From: Prorocentrum cordatum
Lineage: Eukaryota; Sar; Dinophyceae; Prorocentrales; Prorocentraceae
DNA: 64,000 bases
Direction of reading: 5' to 3'
Assembly (NCBI GenBank): GCA_963575745.1
Contig: CAUYUJ010000688.1
Location: 1-64,000 of the forward strand
This document shows positions 32,131 to 43,270 of this stretch, piece after piece. A program made the translations under genes and the position numbers. The notes below the pieces were generated by a model that made no database searches, had not been told where the DNA came from, and saw nothing but the letters and a program-made list of their open reading frames with translations. The first letter of the stretch is position 1; every line of letters starts with the position of its first letter.

Positions 32131-32699
32131 GCCAACAATCAATTTAAGACGGTTAGCTCTTACCTTCACGTGCCACTCAACACGTATATCCCAAACACTC
32201 GATACCCTCCCCCTTCTTCTTCGACCGTGTCCCCTTGGGGATATATCTTCCTTAACTGCCACGTACATTTAGCGCAGCCCGTAAAAAAGGGGAAGGGAGA
32301 AGGATGGAGCACGAGAGAGACTATTAGGACGCGGAAGGCAGGAACAGAAAACACGTGGCAGAACAGGACGGGCAGATCGGGCAAACAGACCTTACAATAA
32401 CAGGCCGGTCTGGAAGGCGTGCCAGGGCGGCCAGGTCGGCAAGTCGGGTTGCTGAAGCGTGAATTCTGCATGTGCAAGCCCCAGGAGGAGCACTTTAACT
32501 GAAAAATGAAAACGTTACCTGCGACGGGGGATCAAACTAACCGAGAAGGACGCGTCCCGCGCTCCCGTGCCACCCATCCTCACACAAAGTAGTCGGGCCA
32601 GGCGAAAAGGGCGCGTCACAAGCACCCCCCCAACAACAGCAACCCAGCAACCAGACACAACAAAGAAAAAACATGGCGAAATACTCAACCATATGCAAT
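32131..32699 (+). repeat. repeat R1, copy 2 (partial)
   Basis: Starts CAATTTAAGACGG, then CGTGCCACTCAACACGTAT, TCCCCTTGGGGATATATC, GCGCAGCCCGTAAA, GGAGCACGAGAGAGA, GGCAGAACAGGACGGGCAG. It ends near CACTTTAACTGAAAAATG. 32520-32699 shows no further feature. Confidence 0.8.
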
Positions 32700-33455
32700 A
32701 CTGAGTAACGCAATTATGAATATCGTCTTCGGTGGGACTCCATATGGGCCACGAAGAGTGTGCAGGGTGAGCCGGGATGGTCGCAGCGGGCGCATGCGGG
32801 CGCATGCGAACGCAGGCGCTGGGGCCTTCAGTGGAGCTCCCAAAGGGGCCACGATACTTGCGAGGGCAATGCCGAACTCGGTGGGGCGGGCGCATGCGAC
32901 GACCGCCACTGGGGCCTTCGGCGGAAAATGTACTGAATGTACCGAAATGGGCGGGGCGGGCGCATGCGAACACCGCAACTGAAGCCTTTGGTGGCGTTTC
33001 CTATGGGGCAACAAAACGTGTGAATGGTGAACCAAAAATGACTAGGGTAGACGCGTGCGAACACATCCACGGTGGCCTTCGGTGGAGATCCCTATGGGGC
33101 CATGGGGCGTGTGAGGGGTGTGCCCACATGAATAATCGGGGCGCGTGCGAACACAGCCACTGGAGCGCTCAGTGGAGCTCCCTATGGTGCCACGAAGCGT
33201 GTGATGGGGGTGTTCCGAAATGGGTGCGGCGGGTTCATGCAAACGCATCCATTATGCCTGTCGGTCGAGCTCCCTCTGGGGCCACGGAGCGTTGAAGCGG
33301 TGTGACGACATTGTTGACTGGTGCGGAAGGGAGGGGCAAGGATGGGGGAACGGAGGAGTGGGAGGAGGAGGAGGCGGAAGGGAGGAGTGACGTGGGGCGC
33401 TGTCTCTTCAAAACGACCACCCATTACCACAGGATGGTTGGGAAACACCTTCACT
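32700..33455 (-). mobile_element. composite satellite element, copy 2 (inverted)
   Basis: Read on the minus strand: boundary module (33450-33390: TTTCCCAACCATCCTGTGGT, GGTCGTTTTGAAGAGACA), GGA/CTC-rich segment, about six 90-bp units (33300-32740), terminal edge CCACCGAAGACGATATTCAT to GTTACTCAG (about 32745-32700). This is the same order as 16690-18830. Confidence 0.75.
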
Positions 33456-34204
33456 TCACTCTCACATCGCTTGGTCCATGCAAACAGACCATGCCTGCTC
33501 CAGCGAGCCCCCCTCCCCACTTTAGCTGCATTATATGATGGCTGGACCAGCTCTATAACAACCCAAATCAAGTTGGAACTGGATATGTAGAGATCCGGTT
33601 AAAACTGGAGCCACCTCTACAGGAATCCTAACAAGCGGGACGCAGATGCATAGGAATCCGATGGGACATGGAACCATCTCTATGGGAGCCGTAGTACGGC
33701 TTCACCGAGCCCTGTAGGAATCCGATGAGGGTTGGAGCAAACTCTGACAAAGACTCCTTACTCCTCGATCTGGCACAAGCGGCCAGAGCGAGCAGCCGGG
33801 TTTCTGATGCGTGAACCCTGCATGAATCGCGAGGCAGTCTAAAGAAATAGCGGGATTTCCACATGGACGGTGCGGTGCCACAGCGAGAGCTCGATTCCTG
33901 AGTGTCGAAGGCGCGGCATCTGACTATACCGAGGTCACGTACCACGCGAGAGCGCGATTCTTGCATACATTGTGGGCATCTTCCGCGCGAAAACAAGATT
34001 TTGAAATAGCATGTGGGAAGCTGTGAGGTGAGAGCAGTTGTTGTAGTAGTTCGGGAGCCAGGGGCACAATGTGAGGACAAGACTGTTCTGCTTTACAAGA
34101 ACACAACACGGTGCGAACCTCGGGATATTCACTTTGATTGAAAAACATCACATGCACGGGAGGGGGGGTGACAATCATTATTTGAGGATCATCCATCATT
34201 ATCA
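33456..34204 (+). repeat. repeat R1, copy 3 (partial), and short GGAACC repeats
   Basis: 33570-33740 repeats TAGGAATCC-AT and GGAGC-A-CTCTA words. 33800-34165 has R1 sequence (TGAACCCTGCATGAATCGCG, GATTCCTGAGTGTCGAAGG, GCGCGATTCTTGCATACATT, GTTGTTGTAGTAGTTCGG, ending TTGAAAAACATCACATGCAC). Confidence 0.75.
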
Positions 34205-34955
34205 CTTATGTAAAATTCAACAGCAATAGCAACAAACAAACAGACAAACCACACCAATCTGTTGCAGACCTTTCGCTGATTCTTCCTCGCGTGCCATTCA
34301 AAACGCATATCCCACACGCTCGGTACCCGAACTTTTCGGCATCGACCGCGTCCCTTGGGAGTACATGTTTGTTACCTGCCATGGGGGAAGAAGAAGACAG
34401 AACAACGGGGGAGGGAAGAGGATGGAGCATGAGAGAGAATAGCAAGAAGGGGCCAAAAAAGGAGAAACCGCATGGCAGAACCAGACTGGCAGATCGGGCG
34501 GGTGGACCCTAACAGGCGGGTCGGGAAAGCGGGCCCAAACGGCCATGTCGAGCACGCGGGTTACTGAAGCGTGAGTTCTGCATGAACCGCGAGGTCGTCT
34601 AGAGCGAGAGCGCGATTCCTAAGAGAATCGTCGGGAAGGCCAAGCGACAGCGTGATTCCTGAGTGTCGAAGGCGCGGCGACTGGATGCATTGCGATGAAG
34701 TGCCACGCGAGAACGCGACTCCTGCATACATTGTAAGGGCATCCCGCGCGACAATGAGAGTTCGAAATAACCTGTGAGGAAGTATAAAGTGAAAGCCGTT
34801 ATCGTTGCAGTTCGTGAGCAAAGGGTCCAAACTTGGGAGAAAGAGCTCCTTGCAAACAAAGCAAAGGGCGAACCGAGGGAGAAGTTCGTCCATTGGGAAA
34901 TACCAGGTGCACCACAGAGTAACTCTTCTTCCGGAAAGTGAATCCAACACTCAAC
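34205..34955 (+). repeat. repeat R1, copy 4
   Basis: Full-length-looking copy from the CAA/AACAAAC start through CGTGCCATTCAAAACGCATA, GGAGCATGAGAGAGAATAGC, GCGTGATTCCTGAGTGTCGA and GTTGCAGTTCGTGAG. Confidence 0.8.
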
Positions 34956-35640
34956 TTAACGCTGTTCTCTCTTATTGGCTCGAGTGTCACCAAGCATGAA
35001 TGAACCAAAAGATCGACACCCGCCGTGTTCGTCTTCGATCGCACCCCCCTTGGGGATGTATCCTCCTTGCCTGCCAGGTGTAGTTGGCGCAAGCAATATA
35101 ACATGGAGCGGAAGGGAGGAGGAAGGAGACACGGAGGAGAAAGAAGGCTGGAGCCCGAAAGGGATTTGCAAGAGTGGGGCAAGGAGCACAAGTATAAGTG
35201 GCAGAACCAGATGGGCAGGTCGGGCGGGCGGGCCCGAACGGGCAAGTCGGGCGGGCGGCAGGGCCAGGTCGAGCGGACGGTTCGCTGAAGCGTCAATCCA
35301 ACATGAATCACAAGGCAGTGTCGAACGATAGCGCGATTCCCAAGTAAATCGTCAGGACATCCAAAACGAGAGCGTGATTCCTGAGTGTTGTGGGCGCGGC
35401 GCCGCCATACGCTTCCAGGAAGTACCACGCGAGAGCGCGATTCCTGCATAACGTATGAGGAAGTCCCTCGCAGGAGCGCGACTCCTGCAGACAGTGCGAG
35501 CGAATGCCGCGCGAGCGCCGCTGTTGCTGCTGCAGTTCGGAGGCCAGGGGCCCAGTCGGAGGAGGAAGAGCTTCGTTTGCAAAAGAGCAGGGTGCGAGTC
35601 CCTGGAGGCGCACTTCACTGAAAAACCACGACGTGCATCG
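34956..35640 (+). repeat. repeat R1, copy 5
   Basis: Contains TGTAGTTGGCGCAAGC, GGAGCCCGAAAGGGA, GGCAGAACCAGATGGGCAGG, GCGTGATTCCTGAGTGTTG, CAGTTCGGAGGCCAGGGGCC and the tail GGTGCGAGTCCCTGG, which resembles a tRNA B box. Confidence 0.8.
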
Positions 35641-35679
35641 GGCAAGGCGGTTAACCAAAAGAAGTCATAAGAAACGTTT

Positions 35680-35800
35680 GCCCAGCAGCAGCAGCAACGG
35701 CAACGGCAATAGCAGCACCAGCACCAGCAATAACCACAGCAGCAACAACAGCAAGAACAACATCAACCACTACCACGGCGACTACAACAAAAACAACAAC
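35680..35800. repeat. CAG/CAA microsatellite
   Basis: Degenerate CAGCAA tract directly upstream of R1 copy 6. Confidence 0.9.
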
Positions 35801-35804
35801 GATA

Positions 35805-36510
35805 CTCGTTTTAATACTGGTCGCTTTTGTCTGCTCGCGTGCCAATCAACGCGTACTTCCCGAACCCTAGATGCGCGCGCTCTTGGTCTTCCATCGTACC
35901 CCCCTGAAGGGTACATCTTTCTTACCTGCACCGTGTATATCGCGCAGCCCCTAAGGCAAGGGAGGAGAGGACGGATGGAAGGAAGGGACAAGGGGGAGCG
36001 AGGAGGATGGCGCACAAGAGAGAATAGCAGGATGGGGGCTGGGAGCAGAAAGCATGTGGCAGAACCAGACTGGCAGATCGGGCGGGTGGACCATAATAGC
36101 TAACAGGCGGGTCGGGAAGGCGGGCCCTGGCGGTCAGGTTGAGCAGGCAGGTTGCTGAAGCCTGCGTCCTGCGTGAATTGCGAGGAGGTCTCGAGCGACG
36201 GCGCGACTCCCAAGAAAATCGTGAGAAAGGCCAAAGCGAGAGCGTGATTCCTGAGTGTCGGCGATGCGGCGTCTGATAAATTGTGGTGAACTCCCACGCG
36301 AGAACACAATGTCTGCATACATTGTTGAGAACTTCCGCGCGAGAACGCGATTTGGGAATAAGCTGTAATGAAGTATCCGGCGGGAGCCGTTGTTGTTGTA
36401 CAGCGGTGGCCAGGGATCCGGTTTGGTGAAACCTCGCGTTCCCTTGTAGCAAACAGGGTGCGAGCCCTGGGAGAAGCACTTTAACTGAAAAATGCGATGG
36501 GCACCAGGGG
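35805..36510 (+). repeat. repeat R1, copy 6
   Basis: Contains CGTGCCAATCAACGCGTA, ACCTGCACCGTGTATATCGC, GCAGCCCCTAAG, GGCAGAACCAGACTGGCAGA, GCGTGATTCCTGAGTGTCGG, GGTGCGAGCCCTGGGAG and CACTTTAACTGAAAAATGCG. Confidence 0.85.
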
Positions 36511-36544
36511 GGGTCAACAATAAATATTATGCTGTCATGAAAAT

Positions 36545-36643
36545 TCAAAAAAACAAAAACACAACAACGCCAACAACAACGGCAACAGCAACAGCAACAG
36601 TAACAGCAACGGCAACGGCAACCGCAACGGCAACAACAACAGA

Positions 36644-36680
<37 letters not shown>

Positions 36681-36690
36681 CTCGCTCTTC
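36545..36690. repeat. CAA/CAG/CGG microsatellite
   Basis: Degenerate CAACAG tract directly downstream of R1 copy 6. Confidence 0.9.
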
Positions 36691-37247
36691 CTCCACGCAC
36701 CACACCAACACGCATCATTCGCGCCGAGAAATCTCGCTGCAGCCACCCGCTCGGCCCCCTCACCCTCATGCGTCTCGCCTCTGGGTGCCCCCTGGGGCCC
36801 CCGCGCCTTCGGGGCGGTCGCCGCCGCCGCGGGCCAGGGGCGGGCAGAGCCTCTTTTGGCAATGCACCCTTTGGTGAACCCCCTTCGGTGGCAGCTCACG
36901 AGACCCTCTCGTGCCATCTTGCTGGCTTCTGCGAACCGTCGCTAGTCGACGAGACCAGGGTTCGGATTTGGCTGCCGATTTCAGGCTTCGCAGAGCCTAC
37001 TCCTATCCTGGGAGAGTGGACTGGTGTGGCTGAGATACTATGGCCCAGGTGGGGATGGGGATCGGTTAGACGATGCTGAACACAAGCAGATGCGATATTG
37101 GGATTGGAAGCCAGGGTGGGTGTTCTATGATCAGGCACTCTTGCTCAGCGTGTCGCGGCAGCGGCCCCGGCGAAACTTCATGCCCTGCGAGCTGACAAAG
37201 TGTTCTCCCGTTTCGCGGGGCTGGAGGCTGGAGAAGCTCGGGACGTC
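36691..37247. other. no gene seen
   Basis: 36720-36900 is open on the minus strand (CHRRGFTKGCIAKRGSARPW), not recognised. 37140-37185 resembles only the left end of MITE family D (CTTGCTCAGCGTGTCGCGGC). Confidence 0.4.
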
Positions 37248-37468
37248 GATGATGGGCCGATTTCACACCACCACTACCACAGGTAGGAGAGGGAGGAGGA
37301 GGAGGAGGAGGAGGAGGAGGAGGAGGAGGAGGAGGAAGAACGCCACATGCGTAAGCGTAAGGTCTGGCCCCACCCCCCCCCCAAAAAAAAGAGGAGGAGG
37401 ACCTCCACATCCTCCCTTCCACCCCCCGTCGTTTTTACGGTAGCGGTGGTGGAAAATTGGCCCATCAG
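37248..37468. mobile_element. hairpin element family C, copy 2
   Basis: Left arm GATGATGGGCCGATTTCACA with CCACCACTACCACAGGTAGG, core (GGA)n, right arm ACGGTAGCGGTGGTGG and AAAATTGGCCCATCA, inverted relative to the left. Confidence 0.85.
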
Positions 37469-38140
37469 TCTATGCTTGGGCAATGACGACGTGGCTCGTG
37501 TGTCGCGCCGAGCCAGATCCGGCGGCGCAACACCCAGGCATCCTGCAGTATGATATGTTGCAATCCTTTTTGCGAGAGGTTCCGACCGCTCCCGCGGGAA
37601 TCAATAGACGCAAGTAAATGGCCCCCTGGCCCGACATCGGGCCCAAAGGGGCCGGCATCGAGGCAAACCCGTCATTGTGGAACGAAGCTCACATCGCCGG
37701 TGGAACGAAGATCACGTCGTCGAAGATCACGTCATCGGAATCCAAAGGCAACCGATACCGCTACTCCTCGGACCTCTCCTGGGTGTGTTCTGACTAGGAT
37801 TTCAGAGCGAATCCAGCGGTGGCGACGACAGAGGCCCAGGAGGCCCCAAACGGGGAGAACCACCTTGAGCAGGGACCGACCGTTCCCGCATTCCTATGGG
37901 CCTTCCACGTATTGTTCTTAGAGCCCAAAGATGCTCAAATAACAAAAGCAATGTTCTTGGAACCTAGCCCCGATGTGCTACAACAAGACAATCTCTGCCA
38001 GGAATGTTCGAAGACCATGTCGTGCAGACCACAAAGAAGGTGATTAGCAAATCGTTGTATGGGGCTATACGCAAACAAGAACTCTTCGCCACTGCTTGAA
38101 CTCTTCGCCACTGCTTGAACATCCACCCCGAGCCGAGGAG
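37469..38140. repeat. dispersed repeat G, copy 1, and flanks
   Basis: 37860-38110 shares GAGCAGGGACCGA-CGT-CC, CATTCCTATGGGCCT, CGTGCAGACCACA and CTTCGCCACTGCT with 40490-40740. ACTCTTCGCCACTGCTTGAA is duplicated at 38085-38125. 37790-37855 is shared with 540-605. No gene. Confidence 0.75.
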
Positions 38141-38620
38141 AGGATGAGGCGGCGGAGGAGGAGGAGGTCGGAGAAGGGAGGAGGAGGAGGAACAGAGGAA
38201 GGAAGAGGAGGCGCCTGATGAGGAGGAGGACGAGCCGAGAGCACTCGCCAGCGCCCGCGGGGCAGTCAGCCCAGCAGGCGGCGGCCCTGCAGCCCGCGGC
38301 GGCCGCCCGCGGCGAAGCCGCGGCGGACACGCTCGGCGGTGCGCCTCCGCGGGCAGGCGGCGGGGCGGGGCTAAGGCTTTGGCCGCAGCCCCACGGCCAG
38401 AGGCGGCAGGGGCGGGCGACAACCGGGACCTCCGACGAGGGCATATGATTGAGGAGAACAACTCCCAGACATGATTGCGTCGTGAAGAAATCAGGACGGG
38501 AGGTTTTTGGCAAATCCCACCAGCCCTCTGGGCTTAGGTGGTATAACGCGTTGTTTTCTTCTCTCTACCCCTCCCTCTACCCCCTCCCCTGGGCCTGGGA
38601 GGGGGGGGGGACGGAGGCGC
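38141..38620. other. GGA tract and GC-rich sequence, no gene
   Basis: 38145-38240 is GGA-rich. 38240-38420 is GC-rich and open on both strands without a recognisable product. Confidence 0.45.
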
Positions 38621-39330
38621 CGCAGCGTCCAAGATGGCCCAAGAAGGCTCCAAGAGGGCTTCAAAGTCGCAAGATGGCCTCCAAGATGGCCCATGCTACT
38701 TCAAGATGGGTCAAGATAGCCTCCGACATACCCCCAAGAGGCCCCAAGGCAGCCCCAAGACGGATCCAAGTGCCCTCAAAGCCCTCCACGGCGCCCTCCA
38801 AGATGCCACAACCCTTCCCAGGGAAAATCAATGTGTTTGGCATTATCGCCTTTTCGCTTCCGATGGGCTTTGGAAGCCTCAAGACGGCCCCAAGATGACC
38901 CCAAAAAGGCCCAAGAGGGGCCCAAGAAGGCCGAAGACAACCCCAAGATCGCCCAAGAGGCGCCCAAGAGCGCTCCAAGAGGGCCCCAAGATGCCGTTTG
39001 AGAGCCTCCGAGGGGGGGGGGGGGGGGCTAATTGAGGGACCTCCTCTTTTTGAGTCATGGGGCCCAAGATGACCCCAAGAGGCCTCCCAGCCTCTCCCCA
39101 AAGACCCTCCACCCCGCCCTGTTCGGCCCAACATGGCTCCAAGAGAGCCCTAGATAGGCAAATATGGTTTTCAAAATGGCCTAAGATAGTCAAGCATGGC
39201 TCAAGATAGCCTCCGACAGACCTCCAAGAGGCCTCAAGGCAGCCTCAAGATGGCCCAAGATAGCCGAGCATGGCTCAAGATGGCCTCCGACAGCCTCTAG
39301 CCGAGCATGGCACAAGATAGCCTCCAAAGA
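38621..39330 (+). repeat. degenerate CAAGATGGCCC minisatellite
   Basis: Dozens of imperfect CAAGATGGCC(T)CC, CAAGA-GGCCCCAAG and CATGGCTCAAGATAGCC words with no fixed period. An internal larger repeat is CAAGATAGCCTCCGACA. Confidence 0.85.
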
Positions 39331-39800
39331 GACCTCAAGAAAACTGGCAATCAATTATGGATGGGCTAGTGGGGATATTTTTTTTGGTCGCAGCCGCAGG
39401 CGAGAGCGCAAGCGGCGAGTCGTAAGTCCGGGGCGCGGGCCTACTACTTAAAACAGGATCAAGCTAGAGCGTCGTAACCTAAACAACTAACATCTGGTGG
39501 GGATACTTTTTCGGTCGCGGCCGCGAGACGACGGTCAGGCGGCAAGAGCAAAGTCTGGGACGCGAACTAGGCGAATTAGCTAAGACAGGCGCAAGCCGGC
39601 CGGCCCACTCAGACAGCAGCTGCAAAGCTGAGGGGGGTGGAGCTGACGGCGGAGAACGCCCTGCAAGCTCGAGCACGTGCACCGGACAAAGTGTCTCGGA
39701 ATTCTGGTGGGGATACGCGAAGCGTCGAGAATTTCCGCCTCGGGGGGCCCTCGCAGGGCCTCGGGACCGTCAAAGAACGACTCAAGATGAAAAACCGATC
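39331..39800 (+). repeat. tandem repeat of about 125 bp, two or more units
   Basis: 39368-39480 and 39496-39600 share GGTGGGGATA-TTTTT, GGTCGC-GCCGC, CGGGGCGCG/GGGACGCG and AACAGG-CAAGC. A third start, TGGTGGGGATACGCG, is at 39709. Confidence 0.7.
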
Positions 39801-40022
39801 CCGGGGAAAGAGTCGGTACTTCCAGGGGCCCCGTATCGCAAAAATCAGGACGTCGCATGTCTGGGTTATCGTGCTGGGGGGAAGGGGTTAGGAGAATGAA
39901 GGGCACGAGCAATAACATCCAAATGCAATGAACGATACCTTTGGCCGCCTACGGGTAATGATATCCCCACTTCTCCCAACCCCATCCTCCCAAACCGGTA
40001 CTTGTCTTCCTGATTGATCCGT

Positions 40023-40205
40023 CGGCGACGAGTGATGGGGGGCAAATGAGAAGGAGAAGGCCTTCTCAGAAGACTGCGGGGCTTCTCGAAGGCCTCCTGC
40101 CTTATGAAAGGTTTTTCTGCGAGAACACTTCTCGGAAGGCAGGGAGACTTCCGACCCTTCTGAGAAGGCACACCCCTTATCACTCCACACCCGGGCTCGC
40201 CGCCA
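40023..40205. mobile_element. MITE family B, copy 2 (diverged)
   Basis: Contains GGCCTTCTCAGAAGACTGCG, CTTCTCGGAAGGC, CCCTTCTGAGAAGGCAC. Ends CGGCGACGAGTG and CACTCCACACCCGGGCTCGC only partly pair. Confidence 0.7.
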
Positions 40206-41059
40206 AAAGATGGTATTGATCCAATCGCGGCGTTTGTCCTTCGTTTCGTTCATCCTCTGGGCGCTTTCGGGCCCCAGGTCAATCAACAAAAACAAATCTG
40301 GGACGAAAAACTACCACTAAGGTAGGTGTCGGAAACTCTGAGGCCACGGATTGAAAAAACGTACCGGAATATATCTGGGGAGGCACAGTAGACGGCAGAA
40401 CCACCCTCAGAACAAGCACTCCATACAAGGGAAGCACTGCAGTGCATGGACCTCTACAACAGAAGTCGAACAGGGCAGGGCTGTGTTAGTAAGCACCCAT
40501 TCTTGAGCAGGGACCGAACGTCCCGGCATTCCTATGGGCCTACCACGACATGTTCTAATAATCCAAGCATGACCGGATAACAAACACAAAATTCTTAGAC
40601 TGTCAACACGATGTGTTTAAACAACAGAATATCCGCACGAAGTGTCCTAATAATAATTCGTGCAGACCACAGATGGTTATTATAAGATTCTGTGGTGGGC
40701 CTTTAGGCAAGCTGGGACGCTTCGCCACTGCTAGACATTCGAACGGGCCAGCTGCTCAGGTCGGCAAAGGACACGCGGGCAAATGAAAGTGAACAGTGTG
40801 AACATGCTTGCTGTTGTCGAGTTATCGCTTCTACATACACATGTTGCTAATCCCTCCCATTCTGGGCCCACTGTGTTTTCACATTTGAAGTAGCCCTCCC
40901 AGAGCTCGCAGCCTGCTTTTTTTCACGCAAGGGGAACTCTTGCGTCTCAGACTGTTTCTTTGCTTCCTCGTTTACATCGTCAGCGGCTCCCAAGAGATAG
41001 TTCTTCACCATCTATTGAAACTTTGGACTTCGCCTAAGGCTGGCTTAGGATGTGCCCAG
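40206..41059. repeat. dispersed repeat G, copy 2, and flanks
   Basis: 40490-40740 is the second G copy. 40740-41059 and 40206-40490 show no recognisable gene. Confidence 0.6.
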
Positions 41060-41250
41060 GAATCAGCTCCCGCGCGGAAGCTCCTCGCAATTTGTTCAGA
41101 CGCTGCGCCTCGACACTCAAGAATCACGCTCTCGTTCTGCCCTTCCTCGTGCTTTCCTTGGGGATCGCGCTATCGCTCGAGACTTCCTCGCGATTCCTGC
41201 AACACTGTCGCTTCAACGGCCCGCCCGCTTGACCAGGCCGTGTGGCCCCA
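41060..41250 (-). repeat. repeat R1, inverted fragment
   Basis: The minus strand has GCGATCCCCAAGGAAAGC, GAGAGCGTGATTCTTGAGTG, TCGAGGCGCAGCGTCTGAAC and TTCCGCGCGGGAGC, matching the interior of R1. Confidence 0.75.
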
Positions 41251-41711
41251 CACGCATGCTTGCAAGCGTAGAGGGGGGGGCCCCGTGCAATCGTTCATGC
41301 TAGGGGGGCGTGGGGGTGGGGCGAGCCGGCGGACACCCCGTGACGGACGCTACTGTTCCAAGGAATAAGAAAACGAGCTCGGAGCTGATGATGTGTTCCA
41401 GGGCAAAGCTATACTCGAAGATGGGATGCGGAAGACGCAGGAGGAGGAGGCAGACGAGGAGGAGCAGGACAACGACGATCAATACTTTTGTCGCGACTCG
41501 TCTCTGGCGCACCCGCAGGCCCTTGATCCCTATGGGAGCTCGGGCAGGACGATCGGCGAAGCATGGTCAGCAGACCTAAGAACTACGCGCAGCCCAGGGC
41601 GGCAGGCTCGGCGAGCGGTGTGATAGCAGGGGCGGAGAGAGCAGGCACCACCACCACCAGCCCGAGAAGCCAGGGAAGGTCCTCTGGGGGTGCTCTCCCC
41701 CGAACTCGCTC
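41251..41711. other. no gene seen
   Basis: Contains a short GAGGAGGAGGC run at 41437. No motif recognised. Confidence 0.4.
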
Positions 41712-42105
41712 GAGACATACAGTAGGAGCTCGACCATAAGAAACCTTTCAGAAGAAGCCCAACCCTGAGACCCCAGGACGTCCATGGATTTTTGCGGTGG
41801 GAACGCCACGCCTTCCATCGCAAAGCCATCGAAACCCAAGAATCCCAGGGCACCCTGGAGGCAAGAAGGGTGTTTCTTGGCATGGGTCTCCACTGTATCC
41901 GGCCTCCAGCTCGCTGAAGCAACGCGGACCTCCTCGCTGCAAATGGCCTGGTGGTGGTGTTGTCGCCTGCCCCCCCCAATCCGGACAAGCGGTGTGTGAC
42001 GCTCGGGAAAGGATCTCTTGCGAGGTCTTCTTTTTCTGTGAGAGGTCCTTCGAGGCTTTCAAGCCCCAGGGTGCCTTCCGTCGCTTGCACCTCCTCGGCG
42101 GCCAT
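41530..42105 (-). CDS. ATG-initiated open frame, unidentified, overlapping repeat E
   Basis: An ATG in context AAGATGGCC at 42105 opens 191 codons beginning MAAEEVQATEGTLGLESLEG. The first 65 residues look protein-like. The remainder runs through dispersed repeat E (the 41712-41905 copy), so the ORF is unlikely to be intact as a gene. It might be a first exon whose donor lies around 41890-42000. No family recognised. Confidence 0.22.
   Translation of the reverse strand: MAAEEVQATEGTLGLESLEGPLTEKEDLARDPFPSVTHRLSGLGGAGDNTTTRPFAARRSALLQRAGGRIQWRPMPRNTLLASRVPWDSWVSMALRWKAWRSHRKNPWTSWGLRVGLLLKGFLWSSSYCMSRASSGESTPRGPSLASRAGGGGACSLRPCYHTARRACRPGLRVVLRSADHASPIVLPELP
41712..41905. repeat. dispersed repeat E, copy 3
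   Basis: GAGACCCCAGGACGTCCATG, GTGGGAACGCCACGCCTTCC, GGGTGTTTCTTGGCATGGGT, matching 9990-10180. Confidence 0.85.
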
Positions 42106-42329
42106 CTTGGGAGGGGGGGGGTTGCGACGAATCAAGAAGGTGGGCGGAGGAGGACTCAGGAGGAGGAAGAGGAGGGCCAGTTGAGGAAAAATCTTAGGGG
42201 GAGGAGGAGGAGTGGAGGGCCAGGGAGAGAAAGAGGAGAACAAGCAGTCGTGGAATGGGTCGCATATGGTGTCCCACTGTCGTCTGCTCCCCATTCCCAC
42301 AGACTGCTCCAACAACTGGAGCGTTGCAC

Positions 42330-42660
42330 GGATCTCTTTCACGGACAAACGTTCATCATCCGGATGCCCAATCGCAATTCCCACCCGTGGTCTTGGAGAC
42401 TCGCAGGTCAGCGCCCCCAGGCAAGTGTTCAAGCTTTGCTGCCGTCAGGGCGAAGTTGGATGTGGGGAGTTCACTACCCTATCGTCTCTACGGTATGGCG
42501 CGAATATGGGGCGAAGAGCCAACGCAGCGAATCGCAGCCGCCGCGAACAGTGCTGGCAGACACTTTCACGAATGCTGCTCAAGTGCCTACGAAGGCGAAA
42601 CCAGTCCTTGGAGGGAAGGGTAACCAGAATGCGCATACGATAAGAAGCCTTGCCATAAGG
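42330..42660 (-). pseudogene. protein-like minus-strand segment with frame changes
   Basis: Three minus-strand segments read as protein but in different frames: RLRRHLSSIRESVCQHCSRR then ALRPIFAPYRRDD (42445-42636), SNFALTAAKLEHLPGG then ADLRVSKTTGGNCDWAS (about 42370-42465), and VGIAIGHPDDERLSVKEIRA then TLQLLEQSVG (about 42290-42385). The breaks suggest a decayed gene or unseen splicing. Family unknown. Confidence 0.35.
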
Positions 42661-43270
42661 AATCTAGGAGCGCACCATTCGTCGAGGGCACACGTTGGCA
42701 TGCCAATGTGCTATTTGGCCTGCCCGCGGTACGCAGGGAATGACGGAAGGCAAGGTTTACAATTAGGGTAAACCTCAATACGCTGTTGTTATAATTTTGC
42801 TCGCAAGTGCTTCACGACTGCCCGCAGTGAACGCTACCATAACTACGCTTGCGCTGGGCATGTACTCAATATAATGTCTCTGTCTCTCTCTCTATTCTCT
42901 CTCTCTCTCTATCACTCTTTCCGCACCTCCACTCGATACGCTATGACATATACTGTCGACGATCGGTAGTATATATGTTCGGCTCTCTGATTCCGCCCGT
43001 GGATTCAGCGGGATTTCATTTTTTTGTTTGCTTCGCTCTCTCTCTCTCTCTCTATCTGTCTTTCTCTCTCTCTCTCTCTCTTCTGCATCTGTCTCTCTCT
43101 CTCTCTCTGTCTTGTGTCCCCCTCTCTCTCTCTTCTGTCTTCATCGGCTCTGCATATCTCTCTGTCTCTCTGTCTGGCAACTCTGCTTACTGTCCCGGCC
43201 CTCTAAACTGGCTCAGGTCTCTATCTCTACTCTCTGTTCTCTCTGCTCAACTCTGCGTTCTTCTCGCTGA
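42661..43270. repeat. CT microsatellite cluster
   Basis: 42875-43180 holds repeated (TC)n runs separated by short unique segments. 42661-42870 shows nothing. Confidence 0.85.

Noticed and set aside
35585-35625. tRNA gene suggested by a B-box-like word in repeat R1
   Set aside because: No cloverleaf, acceptor stem or A box could be drawn. At best it is tRNA-derived.
37143-37250. Minus-strand exon ending KFRRGRCRDTLSKSA
   Set aside because: The end coincides with the left terminus of MITE family D, so the apparent coding signal is better explained by the repeat.
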